This document shows, in pieces, positions 24,871 to 35,639 of a stretch of DNA of 64,000 nt. This stretch comes from Cheiracanthium punctorium. Its lineage: Eukaryota > Arthropoda > Arachnida > Araneae > Cheiracanthiidae. The stretch is taken from the NCBI GenBank assembly GCA_038373885.1, contig JAWZYV010013163.1:868001-932000 (forward strand), read 5' to 3'. The notes below the pieces were generated by a model that did no database searches, was not told the DNA's origin, and worked only from the letters and a program-made list of their open reading frames with translations. Both the position numbers and the translations under genes were made by a program. The first letter of the stretch is position 1; every line of letters begins with the position of its first letter.

Positions 24871-25058
24871 AATTAAATAATTTTTTAAATGTTTAATTTT
24901 TTTAGATTTTGTGAAAATTGCGCAAAATGTTTTCGAGGAATAATGTTAAAATATCTACAGTGAATCAAACAAAATTTAGTTACAGGTTAGGAATGACTTC
25001 TTGACTTGAAAAACTCATTCAACCAGAATAAAATTTAATTTTTTTAAATAGAAAGACA

Positions 25059-26634
25059 TCTATATAAATAAAATTAGTCTTTTGTCTGTACATTTCTTGG
25101 AATACAAAAATTTTGCGATTTCTATCCGTTACAAGCACCTGGGAGTCCGGTGCGACCCCCCAAAAAAAGTTTATCTGTCTGTCATTCTGTCCGTGACGCT
25201 TTTTTTTGTTCAAGCATCACGTAAAAACGACTGAAGCGAATGATATGAAATTGGGTGTTATGACAGGTGGTCACTCAACTTAAAACATAGGCTTCGAAGT
25301 TTTAAAAAATCTTGATTCGATTTTGAGATTTTGCGAAAATCCTTTCAAACTGCGTAAATTTGTGTTCAAGCATCACGTAAAAACGACTCAAACGATTGAT
25401 ATGAAATTGGGTGTCATGATAGGTGGTCACTCAACTTAAAACATAGGCGTCGAATTTTTCAAAAATCTTGATTGGATTTTGAGATTTTGCGAAAATCCTT
25501 TCAAACTGCGTAAATTTGTGTTCAAGCATCACGTAAAAACGACTCAAACGATTGATATGAAATTGGGTGTCATGATTGGTGGTCACTCAACTTAAAACAT
25601 AGGCGTCGAATTTTTCAAAAATCTTGATTGGATTTTGAGATTTTGCGAAAATTCTTTCAAACTGCGTAAATTGGTGTTCAAGCATCACGTAAAAACGACT
25701 GAAGCGAATGATATGAAATTGAGTGTCATGATAGGTGGTCACTCAACTTAAAACATAGGCGTCGAATTTTTCAAAAATCTTGATTGGATATTGAGATTTT
25801 GCGAAAATCGTTTCAAACTGCTTAAATTTGTGTTCGCACATCACGTAATAACTGCAAAGGTGAAAAAATGATATTTGGTGAAATGATAGGTCGTCACTCA
25901 CCTTAAACTATAAGCATCTAATTAAAAAAAATCGATCAGATTTCGAGATTTTGCAAAAATTGTTTAAAACTGAGTGAATCTTTGTTCAGTCATTACGTAA
26001 TAACGACTAAAGCGAATGATATGAAATTGGGTCACATGATAGATGGTTGCTCAACATCAACTATAGGTGTCCAATTTTTTAAACATTTTTATTACATTTT
26101 GAGATTTTGTTAAAATTCTCTCAAAATACGTTTATATTTCTTCAAGCATCACGTAATAACGACTAATACGAATGATACGAAATTTGGTGATAGTATAGGT
26201 AGTCTAATATTAATTTATAGGCGTTGAACTTTTTAAATATTTTGATTACATTTTGAGATTTTGTGAAAATCGTTTTAAAATTCTGAAATTTTGTTCCAGC
26301 ATCTCGAAATAAAGACTGCAGGGAATGAAACGAAATTGGGTGACATGATAGGTATGCCACTCGACTTAAATTCTAGGCTTCCAATTTTTCAAAAATATTG
26401 ATTAGATTTTGAGATTTTGCGAAAATAATTTCAATATGCGTAAATATTCGTTCGCGCATTACATAATTACGACTAAAGCGAATGAAATTTTAACAATACA
26501 TAAAAATTATAACTTTGCTTTCTTTAGCAACATACTACATCCATTCTGTGTACTCCTACAATGCTGACGAAAGTTCTTGCTTTTTAGAAATTTGCATTCA
26601 GTACAAACCCGTCAACGACGGGTACTTCAGCTAG
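25059..26634 (+). mobile_element. Non-autonomous Helitron built from nine ~156-bp tandem units
   Basis: The 5' end is TCTATATAAATAAAATTAG after an A (25058). The 3' end is a perfect hairpin, ACCCGTC-aac-GACGGGT (26607-26623), then ACTTCAG and CTAG (26631-26634) followed by T. Between lie nine units starting at 25209, 25365, 25521, 25677, 25833, 25985, 26141, 26294 and 26451, each opening with a TTC-AGCATCACGTAA-like sequence and containing GATTTTGAGATTTTGCGAAA. Units 1-4 are nearly identical and 5-9 more diverged. No protein is encoded. A second copy with seven units is at 55848. Confidence 0.92.
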
Positions 26635-26692
26635 TATATATATATATATATGCATATGTGTGTGGCATGCATACATGGACTTTCATTTAAAA

Positions 26693-27223
26693 CATAGGTT
26701 CCCAACGTGTGGGATAACGCACCCTTGTGGGCGTTTGAAGCTTTCAGGGGGGCAGTAAAAGATCCAGAGGAAATTAGAGGGCGTTGATATGGCACGGAGG
26801 GGCGTGGGAAGATTAACCAAATATAGTCTAAAAAGACTTAAAAATTACGCTGATAATAAAAATAAATTTTGATAAAAATACTTTTTAATATAATTAAGTA
26901 TGCGTTTTGATTGTTCTCTGAAACTGTCAATTTATTTATTTAGAAAGCAATAGTTTATTATCTATTACTTCGGATCATCAAAACCCCTGTCTGTCCTTTT
27001 AACAGGTAAGCTAATACTTTTATTCCTCTTTTTCAAATGAAGAAGAAATTCAGTAGCGTTTCAATTCCAACAATATTCTATCTATTAGTAACTTTTTTAA
27101 AATTTAATTCTTGTTTTCACCATGCATTATGTACGTTCTTGTTTCTCTGGAGTGGGAGGGGGACGGTATTTAAATATTCACTAGAAAAGGGGGCACCAGT
27201 TCAAAAAAGGTTGGGAACCTATG
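26693..27223. mobile_element. hAT element copied within duplication B
   Basis: Same 531-bp element as at 19580-20110, with CATAGGTTCCC/GGGAACCTATG ends. The left flank carries no matching 8-bp duplication, so this copy did not arrive as a normal hAT insertion. It came with the larger duplicated block. Confidence 0.9.
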
Positions 27224-27524
27224 ATCTAGAGCATGTTACTTTTTCTGAAAAACTCGGAAAGGTTACTAGTTAATTCGGAAACCTTTCTGAAATACACCGA
27301 AAGGTTACTCAATATTTTACCAGAATGTACAGAAACATTACACATCTTTTAAAGAAATCTTACCTAAAAAGCAGGAAAATAAGTAAATATTTTTCCAAAA
27401 TATGCAGAAACGTTTCTAAATACTTTACCCGCAGGGTTCGGAAACCTTTCTGCAATTTTAAACTACAAGAGCTGCCCCATATTTTGGGGTAACGTTTCCG
27501 ATTTTTTTTTTTTTTTTTACCGTG
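27224..27524 (+). mobile_element. Family-X 3' part, duplicated
   Basis: Equivalent to 20111-20411. It begins with the right-hand target duplication of the hAT element and ends with the family-X terminus TTTTTTTTACCGTG. Only this distal portion of X is present in copy B. Confidence 0.85.
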
Positions 27525-27982
27525 TACGTTATACCTAATATTTGTTACCCTTTACAAACAAGGACAAGTTGAGGGAAATTACCTTGAGATAAGAATTTAA
27601 TTATTTTCTTGTTCGAGCTCGTAAACAAGGTACTAACTAGTATATCGAATCAATTTTCCCCATTTAAAGTTACTGAAATGAGCTTAATATTTACCAAGGT
27701 CTGATAAACACTTCCAATTGATAAATAGTAGAGTATCTGTTAAAAACAAATATTATATAGATATATATTTAAAAGAATACTGTAAAAAAAGAAAATCCAA
27801 ACATATATATTGGCAGATCCAAGCAGTAATAAAATTTTCTTTCTCTTCACTTTTGTTTAATATTTTAATTTTACACATTCATGAAGAAGCAGTTTGTATA
27901 TGGAACTCTGATTCGTATTTCAACTCAAAAAATTGATCTATTGATAGCTCGTATCTCAAACTCGTAATTTAACCCATTTATG

Positions 27983-28247
27983 CCTACCGTCCCTTTTTTG
28001 GGACGGCATTTTCGCTATCATTCGAAAACGCTATTAATTTTCCTAGCCTTTATTCGCGAGTATTGAACCTCAATTCCACAAAATATTTTAATATGGCCAA
28101 GTAGGATGTTGACATTTCAATTTTTATACATAATGATTTTAAATGAAATCATCCCTTGTTCAAAAAGTTGACATCAGAAATTTATCAAATACTGCTGGTG
28201 TTAGCAAAAATCGAAGAAAGTCGCAAAAATATCCAGGCACGAATGGG
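27983..28247 (+). mobile_element. TTAA-flanked MITE, second family (duplicated copy)
   Basis: Identical by eye to 20870-21134, between TTAA sites at 27979-27982 and 28248-28251. It is present through segmental duplication, not independent insertion. Confidence 0.88.
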
Positions 28248-29799
28248 TTAAGGCACTCATGTTTCATGGTACACCGTGTATTTTTAAAATCCATTTCGAT
28301 TGTTTGAAAAACACACAACACCTATTCAACTTAAAAAACTTAGAAATTCTTTTCAGAAAAGGGTTATTTCGGAAACAGACATAAAAATTCCTTGCAATGA
28401 AGTCATAGTTAAAATTCTCAAAACGTAACATTCTGCCAGTTCATCCAAAATATTCTTCAAATCAAGTGCAAAACAGCATCTTTATTTAATATAATTAAAT
28501 TAAGATTAACATCGTGGATAGTTAATCCATAGCGTTGATTTGTAATGACACATACACTTTAAATCACTTCCAACCCAACAAGCATCTGTAAGTAATTAAA
28601 AGCGGAAGACAAGGCGAAGATCTTTATAATTGCGTTGATGCTAACAATTGGATTAGATGTGTGTGTGGGGGGGGGGGGGCATCTGAATTTCATCAACATG
28701 TAAATACACTTTGCGTTAATCAAAGTGACTTTCTCAGGCGGTGGCCTTTCATTAGAGGTTACTGTCAGTCAGCACGAGAAGTTATCTCAGTCCTTTATAA
28801 GGGATTTACAAGTTCCTAAAGGGGTTACTTATTTCAGAGACACCTAATAGAATGTTTGTGTCTGTCTCGATAGGAGGCGTTATAGAAATGAAATATGCAT
28901 CGACAAATTATCTAGTTACACGGTTCTAATTACAATCAATGCCAGTACTACTGTTTACTGTACCGAATTCTTTATGTGATGATATTTGAAATCATTTAGA
29001 ATACTTGGCATTCATTATGAACTTACCTGACAAGACGACAGACCGACTCGCTTTTAACTCTTAGTTACCTGCTGACTTCACCGTCAAATATTATTTGATA
29101 TCACATTCCACAAATTCCAAAGAGTATTATGAAATGCGTGTATTTTCAGAGAGTTTTCTATACAGAAAATTAATTAAAACTTAGTTCTAGTCGTAGAGAT
29201 CGAACCTTGCTGCTTGTGTGGACGGTGGGGCTTTTTTTTAAAAACTGACTGGTTTTGTATAATACTGTATAATACACTGGTTTTGTATAATAAATATAAG
29301 TTTCCGCGATATTTTCTTCCCTTTGGAGATACATTTTGTAATTATATTTTTAAAATATTTTTAATACTTCAATTTTTTTCAAGCACTACAGTTCTATTAA
29401 TTTCAAACCTCGTAAATGTGTCGACAGCTTTTCAAAATCGTATTTTCATATTTTCAAAATATATACATGTACCAACAACACGGCAATGTTTGGATCAAAG
29501 CAACAGGCAAAAATGAACTCATGGAAGATTAAAAAAAAGCCCAAAAGAAGAAAATCATAATTTTTTTTTTACCTTGGGTTTAATCAAAATATCATTTACA
29601 TGTAAAACAAGAGCGAGAACGAACTCTTTAAATAAATGAACATGGATGATCACATACTTTCCAGCATAATGAAACAAGAAAAGGTCGACGCATGGGTGAT
29701 GATACATTTGTTAACATACTGAAACGAAAATCTGCTTGGTCTTAGTGTATGGATTATGATATGCTTAATATATTGCACTATTTGTACAAACTTAAAAAC

Positions 29800-30109
29800 G
29801 AAAAGTTTTTTGTTTTTTTTTTCCATGTAATTTTCTATTTTCAGTGTGTAAATGTATCCACGTGAAATCAACTTAAATTAGAGTTAAATACAATTAAATG
29901 ACAAACGTTTTTATTGTCAAGCATAATAATAACTCAATTATCTACAAACTTCTGGGTCATAATAGAAAATAATTCTAAATTTCCTAATGCGATGTGAAAT
30001 TGTTATCTTGCCTGTTATACCTCATTTCCAGTAACTTTTCCCAAAACGTATAATCCAGATTACCCACAATTTAATAAGAACTTACATATTACCTTATTTT
30101 TCGGTATTA
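29800..30109. other. No recognisable feature
   Basis: AT-rich sequence after the duplication breakpoint, including a T-run near 29806. It may include a diverged upstream extension of the repeat that starts near 30110. Confidence 0.4.
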
Positions 30110-30620
30110 TTTTCACCAACATACGGAGGTGCTTTGTTCATACCATTCTCTAGACATTCTCAACATCCATAAATTGTCTTCCAAATCAATTATGCGGGAA
30201 AGTTTTAAAACTCGTCATTTCCTTTTCGCAATTTTCGCTCGACTGGCAGCGTTCAGTCCAAAATCCGATACCAGACTTAATACTACTTACTTTGCAAACG
30301 AGAGGCACTCTTACCTCAATATTTTTCAATCGCTATAGCTCTTTGCATCAGACTGAAATGTCGCCTGTTCCTCACGTGATCCAGTACCCTTCAAAATATC
30401 GATTCCGGTGATTTAGAGGCAGGATTACTCTGGCAAGTGCGAAGTTTTCCCGCCCTCGTTACTTTTACGCGATTAGTTTGTTAATATTATGAATTATATA
30501 TGTGAAAGAAGAAAGGGGGTGAATGGGATTTGTTGTTAAATCATTTAGCGCCAATTCTTCCACGCCAGAAGAGGAAATGGAGGAAAATACAATGAAGAAA
30601 TTAAATAACGGCCCCGATCT
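30110..30620 (+). repeat. Dispersed ~0.5-kb repeat, copy 1
   Basis: Aligns in the same orientation with 34470-35010. Shared landmarks are TCAATTATGCG, AAAGTTTTAAAACTC, TTCATTTCCTTT, CAAAATCCGATACC, TCCTTCAAAATAT and AGCGCCAATTCTTCC. The copies are clearly diverged, with several indels. No terminal repeats or coding motif identify the class. Confidence 0.8.
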
Positions 30621-31330
30621 TATTGCTTCCTTGCCTGTATGAAATGAACGATTGGTTTTTGTTCGCAACCACTGCCAAAAAATGCCACGGTAAAAAAGAA
30701 TTCGGAAACGTTACCCCAAAATATGCGGCATCTCTTGTAGTTTAAAATTGCAGAAACGTTTCCGAACCATGCGGGTAAAGTATTTAGAAACATTTCTGCA
30801 TATTTCGGAAAAATATTCTTCTGCTTTTTAGGTAAGGTTTCTGGAAAAGATTGGTAACGTTTCTGTATATTTTGGTAAAATATTGAGTAACCTTTCCGTG
30901 TATTTCGCAAAGGTTTCCGAATAAACGAGTAACCTTTCTGAGTTTTTCAGGAAAAGTAATATGCACTAGATAAAGCGTTTCGAGCAACATGTACTAGATG
31001 GCAGCACCAAACTCTAACGGAAGGAGCGCTCAGGACCAGCGATCAGAATCGAACCCTGGTCGGACGCGTCCGTAGGACAGCACGTTACATCGACGCTGTG
31101 ATTGTCTTGCTATAATTTGCTTTAAAAGTAAACTGACTGCTGCAAAAGTTAGTTGTGGCATGGCTTGTTTTGAAAAAAATTTTGGAGTATTTTATAAATG
31201 GAGGGAAAATACCACAATTAATAAATATAAATTAAAAATCTTAATTTTTTTCCACATAAATTATTTTCAGGAGATAATGTGTTGTTTTATTTAAGTATTC
31301 ATCCGTTTTATTTAAGTATTCATCCGGCGA

Positions 31331-31666
31331 CGTCACCTGGTGACTGGTCACAAATAAACTTCACAGTGGAGGGAGTCACATCACTCACAAGTCACAATGT
31401 CAGAGCCTGATTATGATCAACGGGGGCCCCGGGCATTCAGGAATTTGGGGGGCCCTCATCTATGAAATTTGTTTTATTTTTCATAAAATTTTGATATAAA
31501 AAATATATTTCAGAACGATATTTGAAATTGGGGGTCCTGGGCAAAGTCCCGATTTGCCCATGCGATAATAAGGCTCTGCACAATATGATTAGTAAGTGAC
31601 AGTCCTGTGACAATTGTGACTCTCTGTGACGTCTCAGCGACTCTGTGACCATCTGTGCTATTAGGG
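31331..31666 (+). mobile_element. Family-Y end fragment nested in X copy 2
   Basis: From CGTCACCTGGTGACTGGTCA to CTGTGCTATTAGGG. It aligns with the right end of the 13016-15896 element, interrupted by the MITE at 31401-31578. GTCAC/GTGAC motifs recur throughout. Confidence 0.82.
31401..31578. mobile_element. hAT-type MITE (CAGAGCC ends), second copy
   Basis: 178 bp from CAGAGCCTGATTATGATC to ATAATAAGGCTCTG. Target duplication is CACAATGT (31393-31400) and CACAATAT (31579-31586), with one mismatch. On the other strand this is the same target, ACATTGTG, as in X copy 1, so both derive from one ancestral insertion. Confidence 0.9.
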
Positions 31667-32020
31667 AAGACTCGTTCACTCTTATACCTCTGTCTTTTGG
31701 CACTTAGTGCATGCGCGCGAAGTACCAAATAAAGATTTCCTTTCCCCGCAAATATTTTACGCCGAAATATGGGTTATGTTTCCGAAATCGTGAGTTCGAG
31801 TAAAGCATCGGTAGGTTACGCTATACTTAGGAAGCCTTTCTGCTATAATTATGTAACGTTTCTGAATTTTTTTACTGTGTACGTAGGGAACAATATTTGT
31901 CACTTCTGGAGTACTGCCAATATCACCGTGAAGACAATAGACTTGGACAGCACTTACACGTGCCATCACCTTAAACTTCAGTGGCACCTTCGGGGCATTT
32001 CAGACATTATTCGGAACCAA

Positions 32021-32275
32021 TTATAATAATTCAGATGTCTCCATCAAAAGAAGTATCAGCCAATAAAAATCTACCATTGCATTTCTGACACATAATCCCA
32101 TCCCTCCTGCTTGCAGACGGAAATGAATTTCCCACAGCGTATACAGATCGCCCACCTTTGTGACTAAGTCTAACCCTTGATCAAGAGCTGAAGCAAATAC
32201 CTCTTTGTGTCTTGTAGGAATAGATGTTAATTCTTCACGACATCTTTTTAACATTTGCTCTTTCATCTTTTCCAC
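32021..32275 (-). CDS. Unassigned short ORF with protein-like composition
   Basis: The minus-strand frame reads from an upstream TAG (just before RDHLVLVEKM) through MLKRCREELTSIPTRHKEVF, GLDLVTKVGDLYTLWEIHF, and VDFYWLILLLMETSELL to a TAA at 32021. The likeliest start ATG is at 32266 (MKEQML). Unlike most frames in this window it has a balanced residue mix: many charged residues in its first half and a hydrophobic stretch near the end. I do not recognise the family. It could be an exon, a retrocopied gene fragment or part of an unknown transposon protein. No splice sites or promoter can be assigned with confidence. Confidence 0.35.
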   Translation of the reverse strand: MEKMKEQMLKRCREELTSIPTRHKEVFASALDQGLDLVTKVGDLYTLWEIHFRLQAGGMGLCVRNAMVDFYWLILLLMETSELL

Positions 32276-32899
32276 AAGTACAAGATGATCCCTCTATCCC
32301 ACTCCCACTTACCAAAGAAAGTGTGCGCGCTAGTATAATTATTTACGAGTGATGGATATAGAAGGTTCTATGTAATTAAGTCATGTCTCTTTCAGAAAAG
32401 TAATTAGATGGAGTCAGTAAATACCATTGTCCACTTTCATATTCACCCTTCACCTCTTCACGCCAATATTTTTTTCCCAAAGGGTAAGATTTAGAGGCAA
32501 TAACGGAAACTATTTCGCAGTTTATAATTTTGATAGCATTATTTATATTGTTGTTGCTAACAGCAAATTTAAAAAAAGACTTTTTTGAAAGCTGTGTCCC
32601 TTCCTCATAAAAACATTAGTAAGTGAAAACTACTTGGTGGATCCTACTTTATAATTCTGTTAACCCTATATCTATGACCATTACCAAAAGCAGCTTAGAA
32701 AAAAGCCGTTTTTGAGAGTTGTGTATCGGGATTATTTATCTGGAGTAATTTGATTTTTGTAAAATATATTTTTTAAATAAAAGAAAATATTTTTCGCTAC
32801 GCTTCATCTTGTTCGATACTACTATGACACACTTTTACGATAAAAATGTTTCCTGTAAGACTGAGAATGGTTACACACTAACGTGGAACACGCTGAGTG
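32276..32899. other. No recognisable feature
   Basis: AT-rich sequence between the unassigned ORF and a hAT element; nothing supported. Confidence 0.4.
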
Positions 32900-32907
32900 T
32901 TCGAAGC

Positions 32908-33397
32908 CAGGCCCGGACTGGCCAAGGTGTCCGACTGTCAGCAGACAGTCCCCCACCCTCGGCGGTCTGCAGACAGTCCCCCCACCCTCGGCGGGCCCTC
33001 CCTGCTGAGGGAGAGTCCCCAAACAGGAAAAAGAAAGAAAATAGAAAAAAGTGCTATAGTGATAGCACTAGAAGTTTGACACATACAAAATTTTTTGCAG
33101 CTGCAATTGCGCCCCAGAAGGCTTCAAAACACTTCATTTTAAATGTAGTTCTCAAAATTTTTTCAGTGAGAGTTCCCGAATAAACAAGGGATTAATTAAT
33201 ATGAATGACGCATACTAATTAATAGATCGATATTTTATTAATACAATAATTATGAATCATAATTAATTAATAATAACGCCATACCTCTCCCCCCATACCC
33301 CGTAAGTTAACACATCCTATTATTTATCGGTTACACAATAACCCGCCCCCCCCTTCTCTTGAGACGGGCGGGCCCCTACCCTCCCAGTCCGGGCCTG
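32908..33397. mobile_element. 490-bp non-autonomous hAT element
   Basis: Perfect 14-bp inverted ends CAGGCCCGGACTGG/CCAGTCCGGGCCTG. Perfect 8-bp target duplication TTCGAAGC at 32900-32907 and 33398-33405. The GC-rich left part has a tandem of about 30 bp (CAGACAGTCCCCC-ACCCTCGGCGG, twice) and the rest is AT-rich. The 124-codon open frame crossing it (32809-33183) spans the insertion boundary and is spurious. Confidence 0.94.
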
Positions 33398-33405
33398 TTC
33401 GAAGC

Positions 33406-34018
33406 AAATTTTACATATTGGTATGGTATTTCACAGGTGCGCGCACAGCGTTCGTTCCGTATTGCTCGCCATCGTGCACCTCCTGTTTCTTTTTCATCGA
33501 ACTCTGATCGTTTCGCAGTTCAGATTTGTATGGGACCATAAAATGTTCATCCTTTTTCGTGCTACAACTATACTGTTAAATTGCAAGTCGATGTCGTTTG
33601 GGTTTCTATGGATCTTGGGAGGCTCCTTGAAATTTAATTTCAACGGACATAGGGCAAGCAGCTTAACGCGGCCAGGTTTAGGCGGCGCACAGGTGTGTAC
33701 CCACCTTTATACATCATCGAGCGGATACTTAAATACGTCCATTTTTGTCCTTTGTGTGCTGTAATACATAAAGATAATTTGCTGAGTATATTTAACCCTT
33801 TAAAGGGAAAGTATTTTCGTCCCATTCTTACAGATTTTGCAAATGGTAGAGTTCTTTGAATTCCCGACATTATTTTCATAAAGAATTCTTAACTTTTTAT
33901 AGGCATAGTTAGGAAAAAATACAAGCATATTTTTGTTATTTATAAGTATTGTTTGAAAATAATATCTGTGAAAGGTAGATAGAAACTTCAACTGATAATT
34001 TTTGCGAAAGTGTTGAAA
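33406..34018. other. No recognisable gene
   Basis: Moderately GC-rich near 33600-33720 but without recognisable coding motifs. A TTAACCCTTTAAAGGG string at about 33794 resembles a TTAA MITE end, but no partner was found. Confidence 0.35.
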
Positions 34019-34254
34019 CGGATCCAGGGGAGAGGCCAGGGTTCTTCATCCCCCCCCCCAGATTACTAAAGGGTAACATTCTACTTTATTATACACTTTA
34101 AATAGGTAATAATATCCATTTTTTTAACTTATCTGCTCCAAAAAATTTTACATTGGTTTAGACTAAAATTTTGCTTTATTGTGCATTTTCATTGGGTGGA
34201 ATAAGCTTTTCTCAAAACTTAACCCCTCCCCAAAAAAATTTCTAAACCCGCCAC
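34019..34254. mobile_element. hAT-end-bearing fragment
   Basis: The left part starts GGATCCAGGGGAGAGG and the right ends TAAACCCGCCACTA. This matches the widespread hAT pattern CAGTGGCGGATCCAGGGG...CCCGCCACTG, seen also at 49800. The left CAGTGGC is missing and no target duplication is visible, so it is a decayed or truncated copy. Confidence 0.5.
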
Positions 34255-34469
34255 TAAATGGACCAGAAATTGGTGATTTTACAGCGTTCATGCGTTATTA
34301 CTGTTACATTCGTGCATTCACCTGTTATTATAAGAATACAAGACTTCCGGACGCGTGACATTATTAACACGTCTTTCATAACTTTATTTTCTAAAATCTT
34401 TCTGGAAACTTTCAACCTGTAATACACATCATTTATTGAAACGCTCACAAATTACTTTATATTACGGCG

Positions 34470-35010
34470 ATATCCCCCTTTCCCCCTGCAACACGTGGAG
34501 GCGTCTTATGCTTATCCCATTCTCCAGACCTCGACATTCATAATTTGCTTTTCAACTCAATTATGCGACGAAAAGTTTTAAAACTCTTCATTTCCTTTGC
34601 AATTCCTGCGTTCGGTTCAAAATCCGATACCGAACTTAATCTACTTATCGCAAACGTGCCATGGCACTTGTAGCCGTTTCGTCTGTGTACTGTTTTGCCC
34701 CCCCCCCCCCCTAATACTTTCCAAGCGCTAAAAGGCTCGGACGGAGTTTTTGAAATGCCGCTCAGTTGATCAATATCCTTCAAAATATTGATTTCGGAGA
34801 TTTAGTACTATAAGGGATTACACTACACTGATGGCCGAAGTTTTGCCCGTTCTACGCTTACGCGGTTAGTCGTTAGTTTTATGAATTATACACAAGAGCG
34901 GGGGGAGGGGGAGGGATTTCATTGTGAATCATATAGCGCCAATTCTTCCGCGCCAAAAAGAGGAGATGAAGGAGTCCATTAGTGATGAAACTGAATTATC
35001 TAGCCGTCCT
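34470..35010 (+). repeat. Dispersed ~0.5-kb repeat, copy 2
   Basis: The diverged counterpart of 30110-30620, about 4.36 kb away in direct orientation. It contains a C14-type run near 34697 and a G-rich insertion near 34895 that copy 1 has in weaker form (GAAAGGGGGTG). Function and class are unknown. Confidence 0.8.
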
Positions 35011-35399
35011 TTAAGCATCAATTCATTTTCACAGCAGGAATAATGATCTTCAGACAGGTAAAATTTCTGAAATTTCCTCTTAAGAGTAGAGACGTATATT
35101 GTTTGCGTGCGTGTAATCCATTGAAAAGTGAACAACGGCTAATGAATGCTTGGATCTGTTTCGTTAAAGGTAATGTGGATTCATGAGTCAAGATCAGCAT
35201 AGTGCCACTAACAGTACAGACCGGCTCTATAATGAAAAAATTACTTGTAGATTTAAATTTACAATTAAAAGGCGTTATGAATTACCACAGGTACATTAAA
35301 TTAAAACTCTAAGAAATTATGGCGACGTACTTTAAACAAAATTTTAAAAGGACTATTGCAGCATAAACATACTAAAAATTGTGGCTGGTGGCGGCCAGG

Positions 35400-35620
35400 T
35401 GAACAATACTTCGTACAACAACAGTAGAATTAAGGCGAAAAGAATTAAAATTTATGCCAACAGCGAACTTCAGATTGGCGAGAGCAAAAACTTGGCCGAG
35501 ATAAACAACGTCAATTCCAGAGCAACCATAATATGTATTTAAACCAATAAAATTAAAGTAAGAAAACCGCAAACGAGTAATTTTAAAGATGGTGCAGGGC
35601 ATCAAAAATAATTTATGCCA
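35400..35620 (-). repeat. Dispersed repeat, related to 60030-60262
   Basis: The minus strand aligns with plus-strand 60030-60262 over about 220 bp with few gaps: GCCCTGCACCATCTTTAAAA against GCCCTGCCTCATCTTTAAAA, CTTTAATTTTATTGG against TTTTAATTTTATTGG, GTTTATCTCGGCCAAG against ATTTATCTCAGCCGAG, and CTCGCCAAT in both. Short open frames exist in both but do not share one clearly conserved reading, so coding origin is undecided. Confidence 0.75.
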
Positions 35621-35639
35621 AAATGTTGCCAAGATAAGG

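Larger units (their letters stand above)
26693..29799 (+). repeat. 3.1-kb segmental duplication, copy B
   Basis: Near-identical to 19580-22684. The left boundary coincides with the first base of the 531-bp hAT element. Its left target duplication is missing and replaced by CATTTAAAA, while the right one (ATCTAGAG, 27224-27231) is kept. The right boundary is at CTTAAAAAC, after which the two loci are unrelated. A TTAAAA string occurs at both the left junction and the right end. It includes a partial X element (27224-27524) and the TTAA MITE (27983-28247). Confidence 0.97.
30686..31879 (-). mobile_element. Composite TIR element, family X, copy 2 (inverted)
   Basis: The inverted homologue of 18632-20411, with ends CACGGTAAAAAAGAATTCGG and TGAATTTTTTTACTGTG. 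It contains the same nested Y fragment (about 31331-31666) and CAGAGCC MITE but lacks the 531-bp hAT element. The empty target ATCTAGTG (minus strand) is at 30964-30971. Near 31050 it has an AATCGAACCCTGGTC stretch like a degenerate tRNA B-box. There is no ORF of note: minus-strand frames at 30620-30990 are only the repeated GAAAC/GGTAAC motifs translated. Confidence 0.82.

Noticed and set aside
25209..26480. Possible CRISPR-like array of regular repeats
   Set aside because: Units are about 156 bp, contiguous with no spacer/repeat distinction, lie inside a Helitron with proper ends, and the genome is eukaryotic.
31040..31080. tRNA-like B-box (AATCGAACCCTGGTC) in X copy 2
   Set aside because: No foldable cloverleaf or A-box at the right distance; the homologous stretch in X copy 1 has lost the motif. 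Treated as internal sequence of family X.
32809..33183. 124-codon ORF with Pro/Ser-rich segment
   Set aside because: It crosses the left boundary and target duplication of the hAT element at 32908, so it is assembled from host and transposon sequence; the Pro-rich part is the GC-rich tandem of the element.
32900..33400. GC-rich island as a CpG-island promoter
   Set aside because: The GC content is entirely inside a hAT element with perfect target duplications.
33794..33815. TTAACCCTTTAAAGGG as a fifth TTAA MITE
   Set aside because: No matching opposite end or shared interior within 1 kb; it is also a simple palindrome that can arise by chance in AT-rich DNA.
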